A stretch of DNA of 6,407 bases from JAWXBG01 sp034439875 (lineage in GTDB: Bacteria > Bacteroidota > Bacteroidia > Flavobacteriales_D > Sanyastnellaceae): the NCBI GenBank assembly GCA_034439875.1, contig JAWXBG010000053.1, positions 1 through 6,407 on the forward strand, in the 5' to 3' direction. Under the pieces are notes generated by a model that searched no databases, was not told the origin of the DNA, and was given only the letters and a program-made list of their open reading frames with translations. The translations under genes were made by a program, and so were the position numbers. This document shows positions 1 through 6,212 of this stretch, piece after piece. How positions within the stretch are numbered: position 1 is the first letter of the stretch; each line of letters begins with the position of its first letter.

Positions 1-1017
1 TACACCCATTGTACTCGCGTCAAAGTCACCGATATCGAAACTATTTCCATCATAATAATCTTGCTTCAAATCTTGTTGCGTAACCACGGCGGTTTCGAAC
101 ATATTATCCAGATTAAATCTCCCTAGACTATCACCCATCTGAGTAAGTGCCCCAAACGAAATTAAAATTACCACCAAGTAAATAAATGGTATAGCCAGAA
201 CTCGAAGAAGAGCATTGCGAATGCCTTTGATATATGAATAGAAATACCAGACCAAAGTCCCTGGGAATAGGATGATCAGTATATATGCTTTGACCGATGA
301 TATCATCCATCCGCTAAGCAACAAGATGAGTACATTCCACAATACAGAACCCTTTTTGGAAATAAGTTGATTGGTAGCCGCAATAAAATAACAAGTTGCG
401 GCCAGTGTAAAAGAATCCTTGAGAATACCTGAGCCCCAGCACAAAACAGAGGGCATAAAAAGAACCCCAATTGCCAGATTTTTTCGATACTCCGGAAAAT
501 GACTCACAAATACGCGATACAAACTCCATAGACCTCCATATGTGAAAATTGAAATGAAAACAGTAGTGATAAAATAACTACCTCCACTCAACACAACAAA
601 AGGTACTAAAAGTTTAGTAACAAATCTTGTCTTGTCCTCTGAGAAAATATACCACAAGGGCTCACCCGTATCGGGAGTAAAAAAACTCTTCACCTCTTGA
701 GTTCCACCTGAGGTATACACATACCAAAAATCTGATATGTCGTGATAAAGGAGATTCTTGAACGCCAGTGCACACTCATAATAGCTGAAAGTGTCTCCCT
801 CCCTGTAAAAAAAAACATAGATACTTGCAAAGAACAATCCACCAAAAATTTTCGCCCACAATCCCCAGAGGTAAAACTCATACTCCGGAAACTTGCGAAT
901 TTTTTGTCGCTTTATGATACCACCTACCACTAAAACTAGGAAAAATAAAAACAACAAAGCAGGAAGCTCCCATATCTCTATTGGAATCTTGCCATATACG
1001 AATGTGTTTATATACAT
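1..1017 (-). CDS. Polytopic inner-membrane protein, partial (C-terminus beyond left edge)
   Basis: An uninterrupted reading frame of 339 codons runs from an ATG at 1017 off the left edge, so the C-terminus is missing. It is the first ATG after an in-frame stop and begins 7 nt after the rlmH stop, which suggests co-transcription. Hydrophobic segments are visible at about residues 18-35, 50-71, 134-165, 181-193, 203-216, 226-256 and 271-290, alternating with basic or aromatic loops. Two patches stand out: a GDTFSYY motif (74-80) in a probable external loop, and PSVLCWGSGILKDSF (189-203). From memory, a PS..FW.SG.LK(D/E)-like patch occurs in Bacteroidota polysaccharide-polymerase or GT-C-like membrane proteins. 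A role as a Wzy/EpsG-like polymerase or glycosyltransferase is therefore possible but is inference only. The region after residue 292 is hydrophilic and acidic. A run of nine T in the coding strand encodes part of residues 68-71. I am confident the gene is real and unsure of its function. Confidence 0.85.
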   Translation of the reverse strand, partial: MYINTFVYGKIPIEIWELPALLFLFFLVLVVGGIIKRQKIRKFPEYEFYLWGLWAKIFGGLFFASIYVFFYREGDTFSYYECALAFKNLLYHDISDFWYVYTSGGTQEVKSFFTPDTGEPLWYIFSEDKTRFVTKLLVPFVVLSGGSYFITTVFISIFTYGGLWSLYRVFVSHFPEYRKNLAIGVLFMPSVLCWGSGILKDSFTLAATCYFIAATNQLISKKGSVLWNVLILLLSGWMISSVKAYILIILFPGTLVWYFYSYIKGIRNALLRVLAIPFIYLVVILISFGALTQMGDSLGRFNLDNMFETAVVTQQDLKQDYYDGNSFDIGDFDASTMGV

Positions 1018-1024
1018 ACTCCGT

Positions 1025-1483
1025 TCAAGCGTGGTGATAGGGCTCTCCCTTTATAATGGTATGCGCACGATACAATTGTTCAAGTACAAAAATTCGGATC
1101 ATTTCGTGATTGAAAGTCATTTTTGAAAAACTCAACTTCATATCCCCTCTGGCAATTACATCGTTCGAAAATCCAAATGGTCCACCGATGAGCATAACCA
1201 TGCACTTAGTACCTGCATTCATCTTCTTTTGCAAAAATCGGCTAAATTCTACAGAAGAATATTCCTGGCCCCCTTCATCGAGAAGAACGACAAAATCATC
1301 GGGTGAAATGCGGGCGAGTATTTTCTTTCCCTCCGTTTCCACTTGAGCATTACCGGCAGCAACGTCGGGGATTTCAATATATTCAAACTTCAAATAATGC
1401 CCTAGCTTCTTCAGATATTCAGTTAAGCCCTCCGAAATATATCGCTGGCGGGTTTTTCCTACCGTTATCAGCTTCACTTTCAA
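1025..1483 (-). CDS. rlmH: 23S rRNA (pseudouridine1915-N3)-methyltransferase RlmH
   Basis: RlmH is a small cytoplasmic SPOUT-class enzyme that uses S-adenosylmethionine to methylate N3 of pseudouridine 1915 in helix 69 of 23S rRNA on assembled 70S ribosomes. The 152-residue product matches the usual length of about 155. Family signatures are visible: N-terminal MKVKLITVGK, the LLDEGG strand-turn (67-72), the glycine-rich SAM loop LIGGPFGF (98-105), and the C-terminal trefoil-knot segment from SKMTFNHEM through EQLYRAHTI to the terminal PYHHA (120-152), close to the E. coli ending EQLYRA...PYHR. The start codon is TTG: an in-frame TGA lies nine codons upstream, no ATG intervenes, and starting here gives the standard N-terminus. 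No Shine-Dalgarno sequence is evident. It is divergent from the DUF4783-like gene and is followed after 7 nt by the membrane-protein gene. Confidence 0.96.
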   Translation of the reverse strand: MKVKLITVGKTRQRYISEGLTEYLKKLGHYLKFEYIEIPDVAAGNAQVETEGKKILARISPDDFVVLLDEGGQEYSSVEFSRFLQKKMNAGTKCMVMLIGGPFGFSNDVIARGDMKLSFSKMTFNHEMIRIFVLEQLYRAHTIIKGEPYHHA

Positions 1484-1511
1484 TGTTGTATCTTTTACGG
1501 GATTTCAACGT

Positions 1512-1526
1512 ATCCTATTGTAGGAT
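1512..1526. repeat. Perfect 6-bp inverted repeat in the rlmH/DUF4783 divergent gap
   Basis: ATCCTA, a 3-nt spacer TTG, then TAGGAT forms a perfect dyad. It lies 28 nt upstream of the rlmH start and 80 nt upstream of the chosen DUF4783 start, so it could be a protein-binding operator or a small hairpin in the rlmH leader. No T run follows on either strand, so it does not look like an intrinsic terminator. A dyad this short can arise by chance, and the function is unknown. Confidence 0.4.
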
Positions 1527-1550
1527 CGACTTGATTTTTCCCTAATTTGG
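1518..1550 (+). promoter_or_regulatory. Candidate Bacteroidota-type promoter for the DUF4783 gene
   Basis: TTG at 1518-1520 and TAATTTGG at 1543-1550 are separated by 22 nt. This resembles the Bacteroidota sigma-A pattern TTTG / TAnnTTTG with one mismatch in the -7 box. Transcription would begin near 1555, leaving a leader of about 50 nt before the ATG at 1607. The match is weak and the region is AT-rich. Confidence 0.3.
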
Positions 1551-1606
1551 CACAAGTTAGCAAGAATAATGGCCTGATGATTGCTACTTGCAGATACCCA
1601 CTGAAC

Positions 1607-2008
1607 ATGAACAAAATGAAATTTTTTCTTACGTCCCTACTTATAATGCTTGTATCATTTGCTTTTGGGCAAGGAGACATTACTCCAAAGGTTGTGGACG
1701 CCTTCAAAAAAGGTGATGGAACAAGCCTAGGTTCTCACTTTATGCCTTCGGTAGACCTTAATATTAAAGGCAAAGAAGAATCACTTTCGCGCGAGGTGGC
1801 TACTGCTTCTCTTGTCAAGTTTTTCTCTCAAAATCCTGTGAAGTCTTTTGAAATTAAACATCAAGGTACCAGCAAACTCGACGATCAATTTCGCATTGGT
1901 GAACTTCAAACGGCAAACGGTGAATTCAGGGTTACTTTTTTCATGAAGAAAACGGGTGTCGCTATGCAGATCAAACAACTTACGATTGAGGCCGATGAGG
2001 ATTTTTAA
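1607..2008 (+). CDS. Small secreted DUF4783-family protein
   Basis: From the ATG at 1607 the product has 133 residues. The same frame stays open upstream to a TTG at 1547, but starting at 1607 (or at the second ATG, 1616) puts a clean signal peptide at the N-terminus: basic MNKMK, a hydrophobic core FFLTSLLIMLVSFAF (6-20), and likely cleavage near GQ (21-22). The mature part of about 110 residues has the pattern I associate with DUF4783 in Bacteroidota: an early VVDAFKKGD helix, VDLNIKGKE (49-57), a KFFSQNPVKSFEIKHQGTS stretch (71-89), IGELQTANGEFRVTFFMKK (97-115) and a final IKQLTIE strand. That alternation suggests a compact alpha+beta, NTF2-like fold, which is inference. No catalytic motif is visible and no biochemical role is known to me. 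The gene ends 11 nt from the convergent subtilase gene. From memory, relatives often sit directly upstream of nadC; here two genes intervene. Confidence 0.85.
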   Translation: MNKMKFFLTSLLIMLVSFAFGQGDITPKVVDAFKKGDGTSLGSHFMPSVDLNIKGKEESLSREVATASLVKFFSQNPVKSFEIKHQGTSKLDDQFRIGELQTANGEFRVTFFMKKTGVAMQIKQLTIEADEDF

Positions 2009-2019
2009 ATTGACAATCT

Positions 2020-4188
2020 TCAAGACCTCAACACTTTGCTCCGATATCTTCCCTTGGTTGTTCGAACTTCGACGATGTACATTCCTTTCGATAAGTTTGT
2101 GCAATCAAGATATGAACTATTGTTTTCACGTTGGATCAATTGACCCTCGACACTGAAAAGTTTAATCTCCAAAACCTGTTCATCTCTCGTAGTCCGTATT
2201 TGAAGTTCATCTGCAAATGGATTTGGATAAGCCGTCATTTCATCGCCTATAATATTGAGCGATCCTATATTGGCATATTGCAAGGCAGCCACAATTGCAT
2301 TATACGCATGCACTTTTCCATACCCCCAACGTGTATCTCCGGGCGGATTAATCTCTCCAGTTTCTTCGTCTTCACGAGCTGATGTTTGAAGTATTTCTTT
2401 CACTTCGTCTGCCGTCAATTCCGGATTTGCATCTAAAAGCAAGGCTACTATTCCCGCTACACATGGCGACGACATTGATGTTCCAGAGAATTTCGCGAAG
2501 TCATATTCTTGTCCTTCAAAAATTATGCTTGCAGTGGTTGTATAATTTGCATCTGTGTATGATGAAATGGAAGACACAACATTTACGCCAGGTGCTGCAA
2601 TATCTGGTTTCATTTGGCCTGTGATCAATGGACCTATACTGGAAAATCCGGCGAGTTGACCGCCAAGCCAATCACCACCCGAACTTAAGTAACCGGAATT
2701 ATATGCGGCAACTGCTATCACACTGTTGGTACATGCTGGCTCTCCTATGCTGTTTTGAGCATCACCACTGATGCCGTCATCACCAAAAGAGATAAACGAT
2801 AAACCCCAATTCCCAACTCCGTTGATTAATTCAACCACATTCCAAAAATGTACAGTCCCTGTCTGAGCGCTTGCTTGCAATACGACCTTATATGAAGTGT
2901 TCGTGTTCTTTACACGCAAGCGCACATGTGGACGAGTATTTAGTGGATGAGCACTTTCAACCGCGAGATTGTACCAAACCGTATCATTGTTAAATACCAG
3001 ACTTGAATCCAAATAAAACTGCCCGTCGTCGGTGGAATAAAGCGGAGTTTCGGAAAGTAAAACATTTGCTCCACTGTATACTTGTACTCTAATATCGAAA
3101 GGGTTATTTGCTTCACCCCACATAGATATACTTTGACCCCACATGTTTGGATTGGCATAGGAATCAAAGGCTATTCGCGATGAAAAAGAATCGTTGTCAA
3201 AGGTTTTTGAAATGTGGAAATTATTATCACCATTGTTTCCCCCGGAGCTCACAAACACTACCCCCTCATCAGATAAAACATCAATGGCTTGAGAAAGCAA
3301 TGACGTGCCATCCAGAGTGCCGATGTAATACAGACCCCAACTCATGTTCACCACAAGTCTTTTTTCTTGCTCATCGGCAATCTGCTTCATCCAAGTAAAT
3401 GCATCTAGAACAGATGCGGCATCTACCAAAAAAGTAGTGAACAGAAACTCCGACTCAGGTGCCATACCGCGGTATTCGGACCCTGCGCCCCCTCCTCCTG
3501 CAATACCGGCAACATGATTTCCATGCGTGTGATAACTGTATATATTTGCCGTGTCGCTCTGTGCGTTCAATAATTCATCAACACTATTATACTCTGCTCC
3601 ATAAGCAAATTCCGTCGGTTGCTGACCTACCATTTTATACTGATCCCACGCTGCTAGTATGCGGGTTTCTTGCAACAATGTATCATAGAACATGGGATGA
3701 GTATAATCGAAACCCCAATCTGTAATACCGATGATTACGTCCTTTCCAGTAAATGCCTCTGGCAAATTGATCCCTTGTTGAACGCTGTCAGCACGCACAT
3801 CCACAATCACTTTATGTAGATCGGGAGCGACTCTACCGGGTAATTCGATGTAACTATAATAAAGATCGTAACCGATAGAAGAAAAATTGCTTAGCGGAAC
3901 TTTCAGCGTTTGAATGTCGCCAACACGACTACCCACAATTACACCGTAAGTACTCAATTCTGAAAAATCCGCATTGGGCTTCGCTTTGCCATACAGTGAA
4001 ACGAAGTATCCATCCCTCAAGCGGTACACCGGTAAACCAAGCAGGTCGCTTTCTTTGATCTGACCCATGTTTTCCGATATCCTCTCAATTGCACTCCAAT
4101 CGCCTAATGAAGAAGATGGCATCTGCAATTGACCAGTGAGATAATTACTAAACAGTAATAAAGTTAGTAAGAGTGTTTTGAAATACAT
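2020..4188 (-). CDS. Secreted S8 (subtilisin-like) serine peptidase with T9SS C-terminal sorting domain
   Basis: The 722-residue product is a complete, probably active extracellular or cell-surface serine protease. A signal peptide (about 1-19, MYFKTLLLTLLLFSNYLTG) directs Sec export, and residues about 20-140 look like a propeptide. The S8 triad is intact: Asp157 in ITDWGFDYTHP, His222 in HGNHVAG and Ser571 in SGTSMSSP. Asn318 in GGNNGD is the likely oxyanion residue, and KPDIAAPGVNV precedes the serine. About 240 residues separate Asn from Ser; the segment from about 330 to 460 is beta-rich and recalls the jelly-roll insert of CspA-like S8 peptidases (inference). The last 75 residues are a type A T9SS sorting domain: AYPNPF (653-658), LEIKLFSVEGQLI, LSKGMYIVEV and a basic end. 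This predicts outer-membrane passage by the PorSS/Por machinery and removal of the tail. The ATG at 4188 is chosen over an in-frame TTG at 4200 because AAAGAAG lies just upstream of it and it begins the signal peptide. The substrate is unknown. Confidence 0.95.
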   Translation of the reverse strand: MYFKTLLLTLLLFSNYLTGQLQMPSSSLGDWSAIERISENMGQIKESDLLGLPVYRLRDGYFVSLYGKAKPNADFSELSTYGVIVGSRVGDIQTLKVPLSNFSSIGYDLYYSYIELPGRVAPDLHKVIVDVRADSVQQGINLPEAFTGKDVIIGITDWGFDYTHPMFYDTLLQETRILAAWDQYKMVGQQPTEFAYGAEYNSVDELLNAQSDTANIYSYHTHGNHVAGIAGGGGAGSEYRGMAPESEFLFTTFLVDAASVLDAFTWMKQIADEQEKRLVVNMSWGLYYIGTLDGTSLLSQAIDVLSDEGVVFVSSGGNNGDNNFHISKTFDNDSFSSRIAFDSYANPNMWGQSISMWGEANNPFDIRVQVYSGANVLLSETPLYSTDDGQFYLDSSLVFNNDTVWYNLAVESAHPLNTRPHVRLRVKNTNTSYKVVLQASAQTGTVHFWNVVELINGVGNWGLSFISFGDDGISGDAQNSIGEPACTNSVIAVAAYNSGYLSSGGDWLGGQLAGFSSIGPLITGQMKPDIAAPGVNVVSSISSYTDANYTTTASIIFEGQEYDFAKFSGTSMSSPCVAGIVALLLDANPELTADEVKEILQTSAREDEETGEINPPGDTRWGYGKVHAYNAIVAALQYANIGSLNIIGDEMTAYPNPFADELQIRTTRDEQVLEIKLFSVEGQLIQRENNSSYLDCTNLSKGMYIVEVRTTKGRYRSKVLRS

Positions 4189-4207
4189 GACTTCTTTCAA
4201 TTTGTGT

Positions 4208-4240
4208 GAAAGTTATGTAATTTCTTGAGAACAAGATCAA
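4208..4240 (-). promoter_or_regulatory. Candidate promoter for the S8 peptidase gene
   Basis: On the minus strand TTG (4240-4238) and TAACTTTC (4215-4208) are spaced by 22 nt and resemble TTTG / TAnnTTTG with one -7 mismatch. A transcript would start about 4204, giving a leader of roughly 15-20 nt with AAAGAAG before the ATG at 4188. A second candidate, GATATTTG preceded 21 nt earlier by TTG, lies nearer the end of the MORN gene. The 120-nt gap therefore could carry an independent promoter, although read-through from the MORN gene is equally possible. Confidence 0.35.
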
Positions 4241-4308
4241 CTCAACTATCTCAGCGGATCCGACTATTTAAGCAAATATCTCTTCATCAACTTTCCTTGC
4301 ACAATCAA

Positions 4309-4773
4309 TTACAATTCTACGCTGCTCACTTTTGCATATATCCTATCAGGTTTTCTAACGCCCAACCAATCCCAACGCTTCCAATTTCCTTTCTTCACAC
4401 CATCTTCGTAGTTTCCTATCGATTCTTGCTCCCCGTTTGCGAAGTAGTAATGGAACACTCCCTCTTCCACAGTCAATTCAGAATCGCTGTAGGTCCCCGA
4501 CATTATCAAATTGCCTGAAAGAACAGAACTGATCTGGACAACATATTGTTTATCCAGATTTACGTGGTTTGTTCTTATATAACTTGCACCCACCGCACTT
4601 ACTTGCATTTCTCGAAAGTGATCGAGATATTCAACATCGCCGGTTTGAGCGGTCATATTTGTGGTAAGAAATAGTCCTAGAGAAAAAGCCAGAATTGCAT
4701 TGAACCAATATGTATTGGCCAATTGCATTCTACTTCTTTGAGCTGTGTGTTCATTAGATACGAGTGTTTTCAT
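4309..4773 (-). CDS. Small exported MORN/YwqK-like repeat protein
   Basis: The frame from the ATG at 4773 encodes 154 residues; an internal ATG at 4728 is an alternative start that shortens the N-region. A hydrophobic stretch FNAILAFSLGLFLTTNMTA (24-42) followed by Q gives a signal peptide with an unusually long polar and basic N-region, so export is likely. The C-terminal part has a MORN-like pattern (about 93-131): G-Y-S, then EEGVFHYYFANGEQESIG, then NYEDGVKKGNW, with the spaced G, Y, NG, S.G.Y, G...G.W positions typical of MORN-2/YwqK-type repeats of Bacteroidota. These form beta-hairpins. The annotation 'YwqK antitoxin' often attached to such proteins is not supported here, since no toxin partner is visible. 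It lies 120 nt upstream of the S8 peptidase gene on the same strand and diverges from nadC. It could be a periplasmic or surface structural protein; the role is unknown. Confidence 0.75.
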   Translation of the reverse strand: MKTLVSNEHTAQRSRMQLANTYWFNAILAFSLGLFLTTNMTAQTGDVEYLDHFREMQVSAVGASYIRTNHVNLDKQYVVQISSVLSGNLIMSGTYSDSELTVEEGVFHYYFANGEQESIGNYEDGVKKGNWKRWDWLGVRKPDRIYAKVSSVEL

Positions 4774-4786
4774 CTTTGCAGTTTTT

Positions 4787-4801
4787 CCCGCAATCTGCGG
4801 G
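4787..4801. repeat. GC-rich 6-bp perfect hairpin in the leader of the MORN gene
   Basis: CCCGCA, a 3-nt loop ATC, then TGCGGG forms a perfect six-pair stem rich in G and C within AT-rich DNA, 14 nt upstream of the ATG at 4773. On the minus strand it is followed by AAAAAC, so it is not an intrinsic terminator for that strand, and no T run follows on the plus strand. It could be a leader hairpin affecting translation or mRNA stability, or an operator. Confidence 0.5.
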
Positions 4802-5004
4802 TAGGGTGTAATGGAATTATTACTTAGCAAAGAACCAATCAAACTAATGCTTAAACATTACACTATATCATTTATAACCTACACAATTCACAACCAATGC
4901 TCGGTCAATTCGAGAGATGGTGAATCTTGACTACTTCACGAGATAATGTTCGCTTATTTCGCACTACAAGTGAGATAGCTCAATGAACGATCAATGTCTA
5001 TAAA

Positions 5005-5048
5005 AACTTCGAGCTAAATTTCGCCGAAGTCATCGCCGAATCGAAGTT
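5005..5048. repeat. 8-bp inverted repeat enclosing a TCGCCGAA direct repeat
   Basis: AACTTCGA at 5005-5012 and TCGAAGTT at 5041-5048 are exact reverse complements, 28 nt apart. Inside, TCGCCGAA occurs twice (5021-5028 and 5033-5040), one helical turn (12 nt) apart. A further AACTTCG sits at 5086-5092 and could pair with the right arm instead. The pattern is compatible with an operator cluster or an RNA structure in the region upstream of nadC, but no known motif is recognised. Confidence 0.4.
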
Positions 5049-5255
5049 ATCCAATCGATGGTAAAATTTGTTCTATAATACCTCTAACTTCGTTTTGTCT
5101 TTCTGTCACTCGATTTAAAAGTAGAGAGCCCCATCTATGCACCTTTCCTAATAGAAACAGGGCATTTGGCTTCGATGGACGTTGTCCCAATAAAACATTG
5201 AACAGGTTTTTAGAAGTACCCTTTAAGAGAAACTCTAAAAACTTCAAATTCTTTC

Positions 5256-5263
5256 GACCTTTG
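5256..5263 (+). promoter_or_regulatory. -7-like box GACCTTTG immediately before nadC
   Basis: GACCTTTG differs from the Bacteroidota -7 consensus TAnnTTTG only at its first base and is followed by CAAT and then the nadC ATG. If used, transcription would begin within about four bases of the start codon, giving a leaderless or nearly leaderless mRNA. No convincing -33 TTG/TTTG is seen 17-23 nt upstream, which lowers confidence. Confidence 0.35.
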
Positions 5264-5267
5264 CAAT

Positions 5268-6122
5268 ATGAGTTACTATCCTCCATTTGACGTAAACGCA
5301 TTTTTATCCGCTGCATTAGCTGAAGACGTTGGCAGCGGCGACCATACTTCGTTAGCCTGTATTCCAAAAGAAGCGATTGGAAGTGCCAAACTTTTGGTGA
5401 AAGATGATGGAATTCTTGCCGGCATGGAATATGCGCCCATGATTTTTCAACTTGTGGACCCTTCTCTAAAGTACACTGCATATCTCAAAGATGGTGACTC
5501 GGTAAAATATGGCGACATAGCTTTTGAGGTGAGTGGTAGTTCCATTAGTATCACAACGGCGGAGCGACTTACCCTGAATCTTATGCAACGAATGAGTGGT
5601 GTGGCTACCAAAACATTTCATGTAAGTAAGCTCGTTGCACACACAAAAACCAAGCTGCTGGATACCCGTAAGACAACACCCGGAATGAGATTCTTTGAAA
5701 AAAAATCTGTCCTTATTGGTGGTGGTATAAATCACCGTTATGGTCTGTATGACATGATCCTCATCAAAGACAATCATTCGGATTACGCGGGAGGAATATC
5801 GAATGCACTGCTTAATGTACGATCCTATTTACAAAAAACGGGACTCGATCTCAAAGTGGAAGCTGAAGCCAGAGATCTCGATGAAGTAAAAATCATTCTT
5901 AAAGACGGACTAGCTTTCAGAATTCTGCTCGATAATTTCAATCCCTCGCTTATCGCCGAAGCAGTTGGTCTCATTCATGGCCGAATGGAAACAGAGGCTT
6001 CAGGCGGGATAACGGAGGAGAATATAGTGCCATATGCCGAAGCAGGCGTTGACTACATTTCTATGGGAGCCCTCACACATAGCGTGAAAAGTCTTGACTT
6101 AAGTCTAAAGGCCGTCAAATAA
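5268..6122 (+). CDS. nadC: Nicotinate-nucleotide pyrophosphorylase (carboxylating), quinolinate phosphoribosyltransferase
   Basis: NadC converts quinolinate and PRPP to nicotinate mononucleotide, CO2 and pyrophosphate, the step where de novo NAD synthesis enters the common pathway; it is cytoplasmic and typically dimeric or hexameric. The 284-residue product is full length for the family. Visible signatures are EDVGSGDHTS (19-28), ERLTLNLMQRMSGVAT (99-114), DTRKTTPGMR (132-141, with quinolinate- and PRPP-contacting Arg and Lys), GGGINHRYGLYDMILIKDNH (151-170, with the conserved His and Lys), VEAEARDLDE (197-206), ASGGITEENI (244-253) and the phosphate-binding end GVDYISMGALTHS (260-272). The family's usual VEVE reads VEAE here, a conservative change. 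The ATG at 5268 gives the standard N-terminus. It diverges from the MORN gene and precedes yihY by 90 nt on the same strand. nadA and nadB are not in the window. Confidence 0.97.
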   Translation: MSYYPPFDVNAFLSAALAEDVGSGDHTSLACIPKEAIGSAKLLVKDDGILAGMEYAPMIFQLVDPSLKYTAYLKDGDSVKYGDIAFEVSGSSISITTAERLTLNLMQRMSGVATKTFHVSKLVAHTKTKLLDTRKTTPGMRFFEKKSVLIGGGINHRYGLYDMILIKDNHSDYAGGISNALLNVRSYLQKTGLDLKVEAEARDLDEVKIILKDGLAFRILLDNFNPSLIAEAVGLIHGRMETEASGGITEENIVPYAEAGVDYISMGALTHSVKSLDLSLKAVK

Positions 6123-6196
6123 AGAGAAGGGATGTCAATCAAAACAAGGATGTGCGTTATTTCGAGTCTCGATCTATCTCCCTAATACCGTTTGGG

Positions 6197-6205
6197 TATA
6201 ATTTG
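6197..6205 (+). promoter_or_regulatory. -7-like box TATAATTTG before the YihY-family gene
   Basis: TATAATTTG followed by CGCCCCT and the ATG at 6213 resembles the Bacteroidota -7 element with one extra base (TAnnnTTTG). It lies in the 90-nt gap after nadC, so the downstream gene may have its own start in addition to read-through. The implied leader is only a few bases. I see no clear -33 element at the usual distance. Confidence 0.35.
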
Positions 6206-6212
6206 CGCCCCT

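Larger units (their letters stand above)
4774..5267. other. 494-nt divergent intergenic region between the MORN gene and nadC
   Basis: No convincing gene is seen. The contents I can point to are the leader hairpin at 4787-4801, an 8-bp inverted repeat with direct repeats inside it at 5005-5048, and a nadC-proximal -7-like box at 5256-5263. A minus-strand frame ending at 5047 with an ATG at 5284 gives 79 codons. It overlaps the nadC start and has no start signal, so I do not call it a gene. The spacer is long for this otherwise compact window and should contain the two divergent promoters. Confidence 0.6.

Noticed and set aside
1025..1346. Plus-strand frames opposite rlmH
   Set aside because: rlmH is unambiguous on the minus strand and the opposite frames show no domain or start signal.
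1547..1606. Extended N-terminus of the DUF4783 protein from TTG at 1547
   Set aside because: The extra 20 residues would bury the signal peptide; starting at the ATG at 1607 gives a normal export signal.
4309..4773. Antitoxin of a toxin-antitoxin pair (YwqK label)
   Set aside because: The protein carries an export signal and no toxin-like gene is adjacent; the MORN-like repeat alone does not imply antitoxin function.
4774..4842. Extended N-terminus of the MORN protein from TTG at 4842
   Set aside because: The extension runs through the GC-rich hairpin and would push the signal peptide 23 residues further inward; the ATG at 4773 is more reasonable.
5047..5481. Minus-strand 144-codon frame opposite the nadC start
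   Set aside because: Its N-terminal half is the antisense of a clear nadC coding region and has no family resemblance; the non-overlapping remainder is kept only as a low-interest finding.
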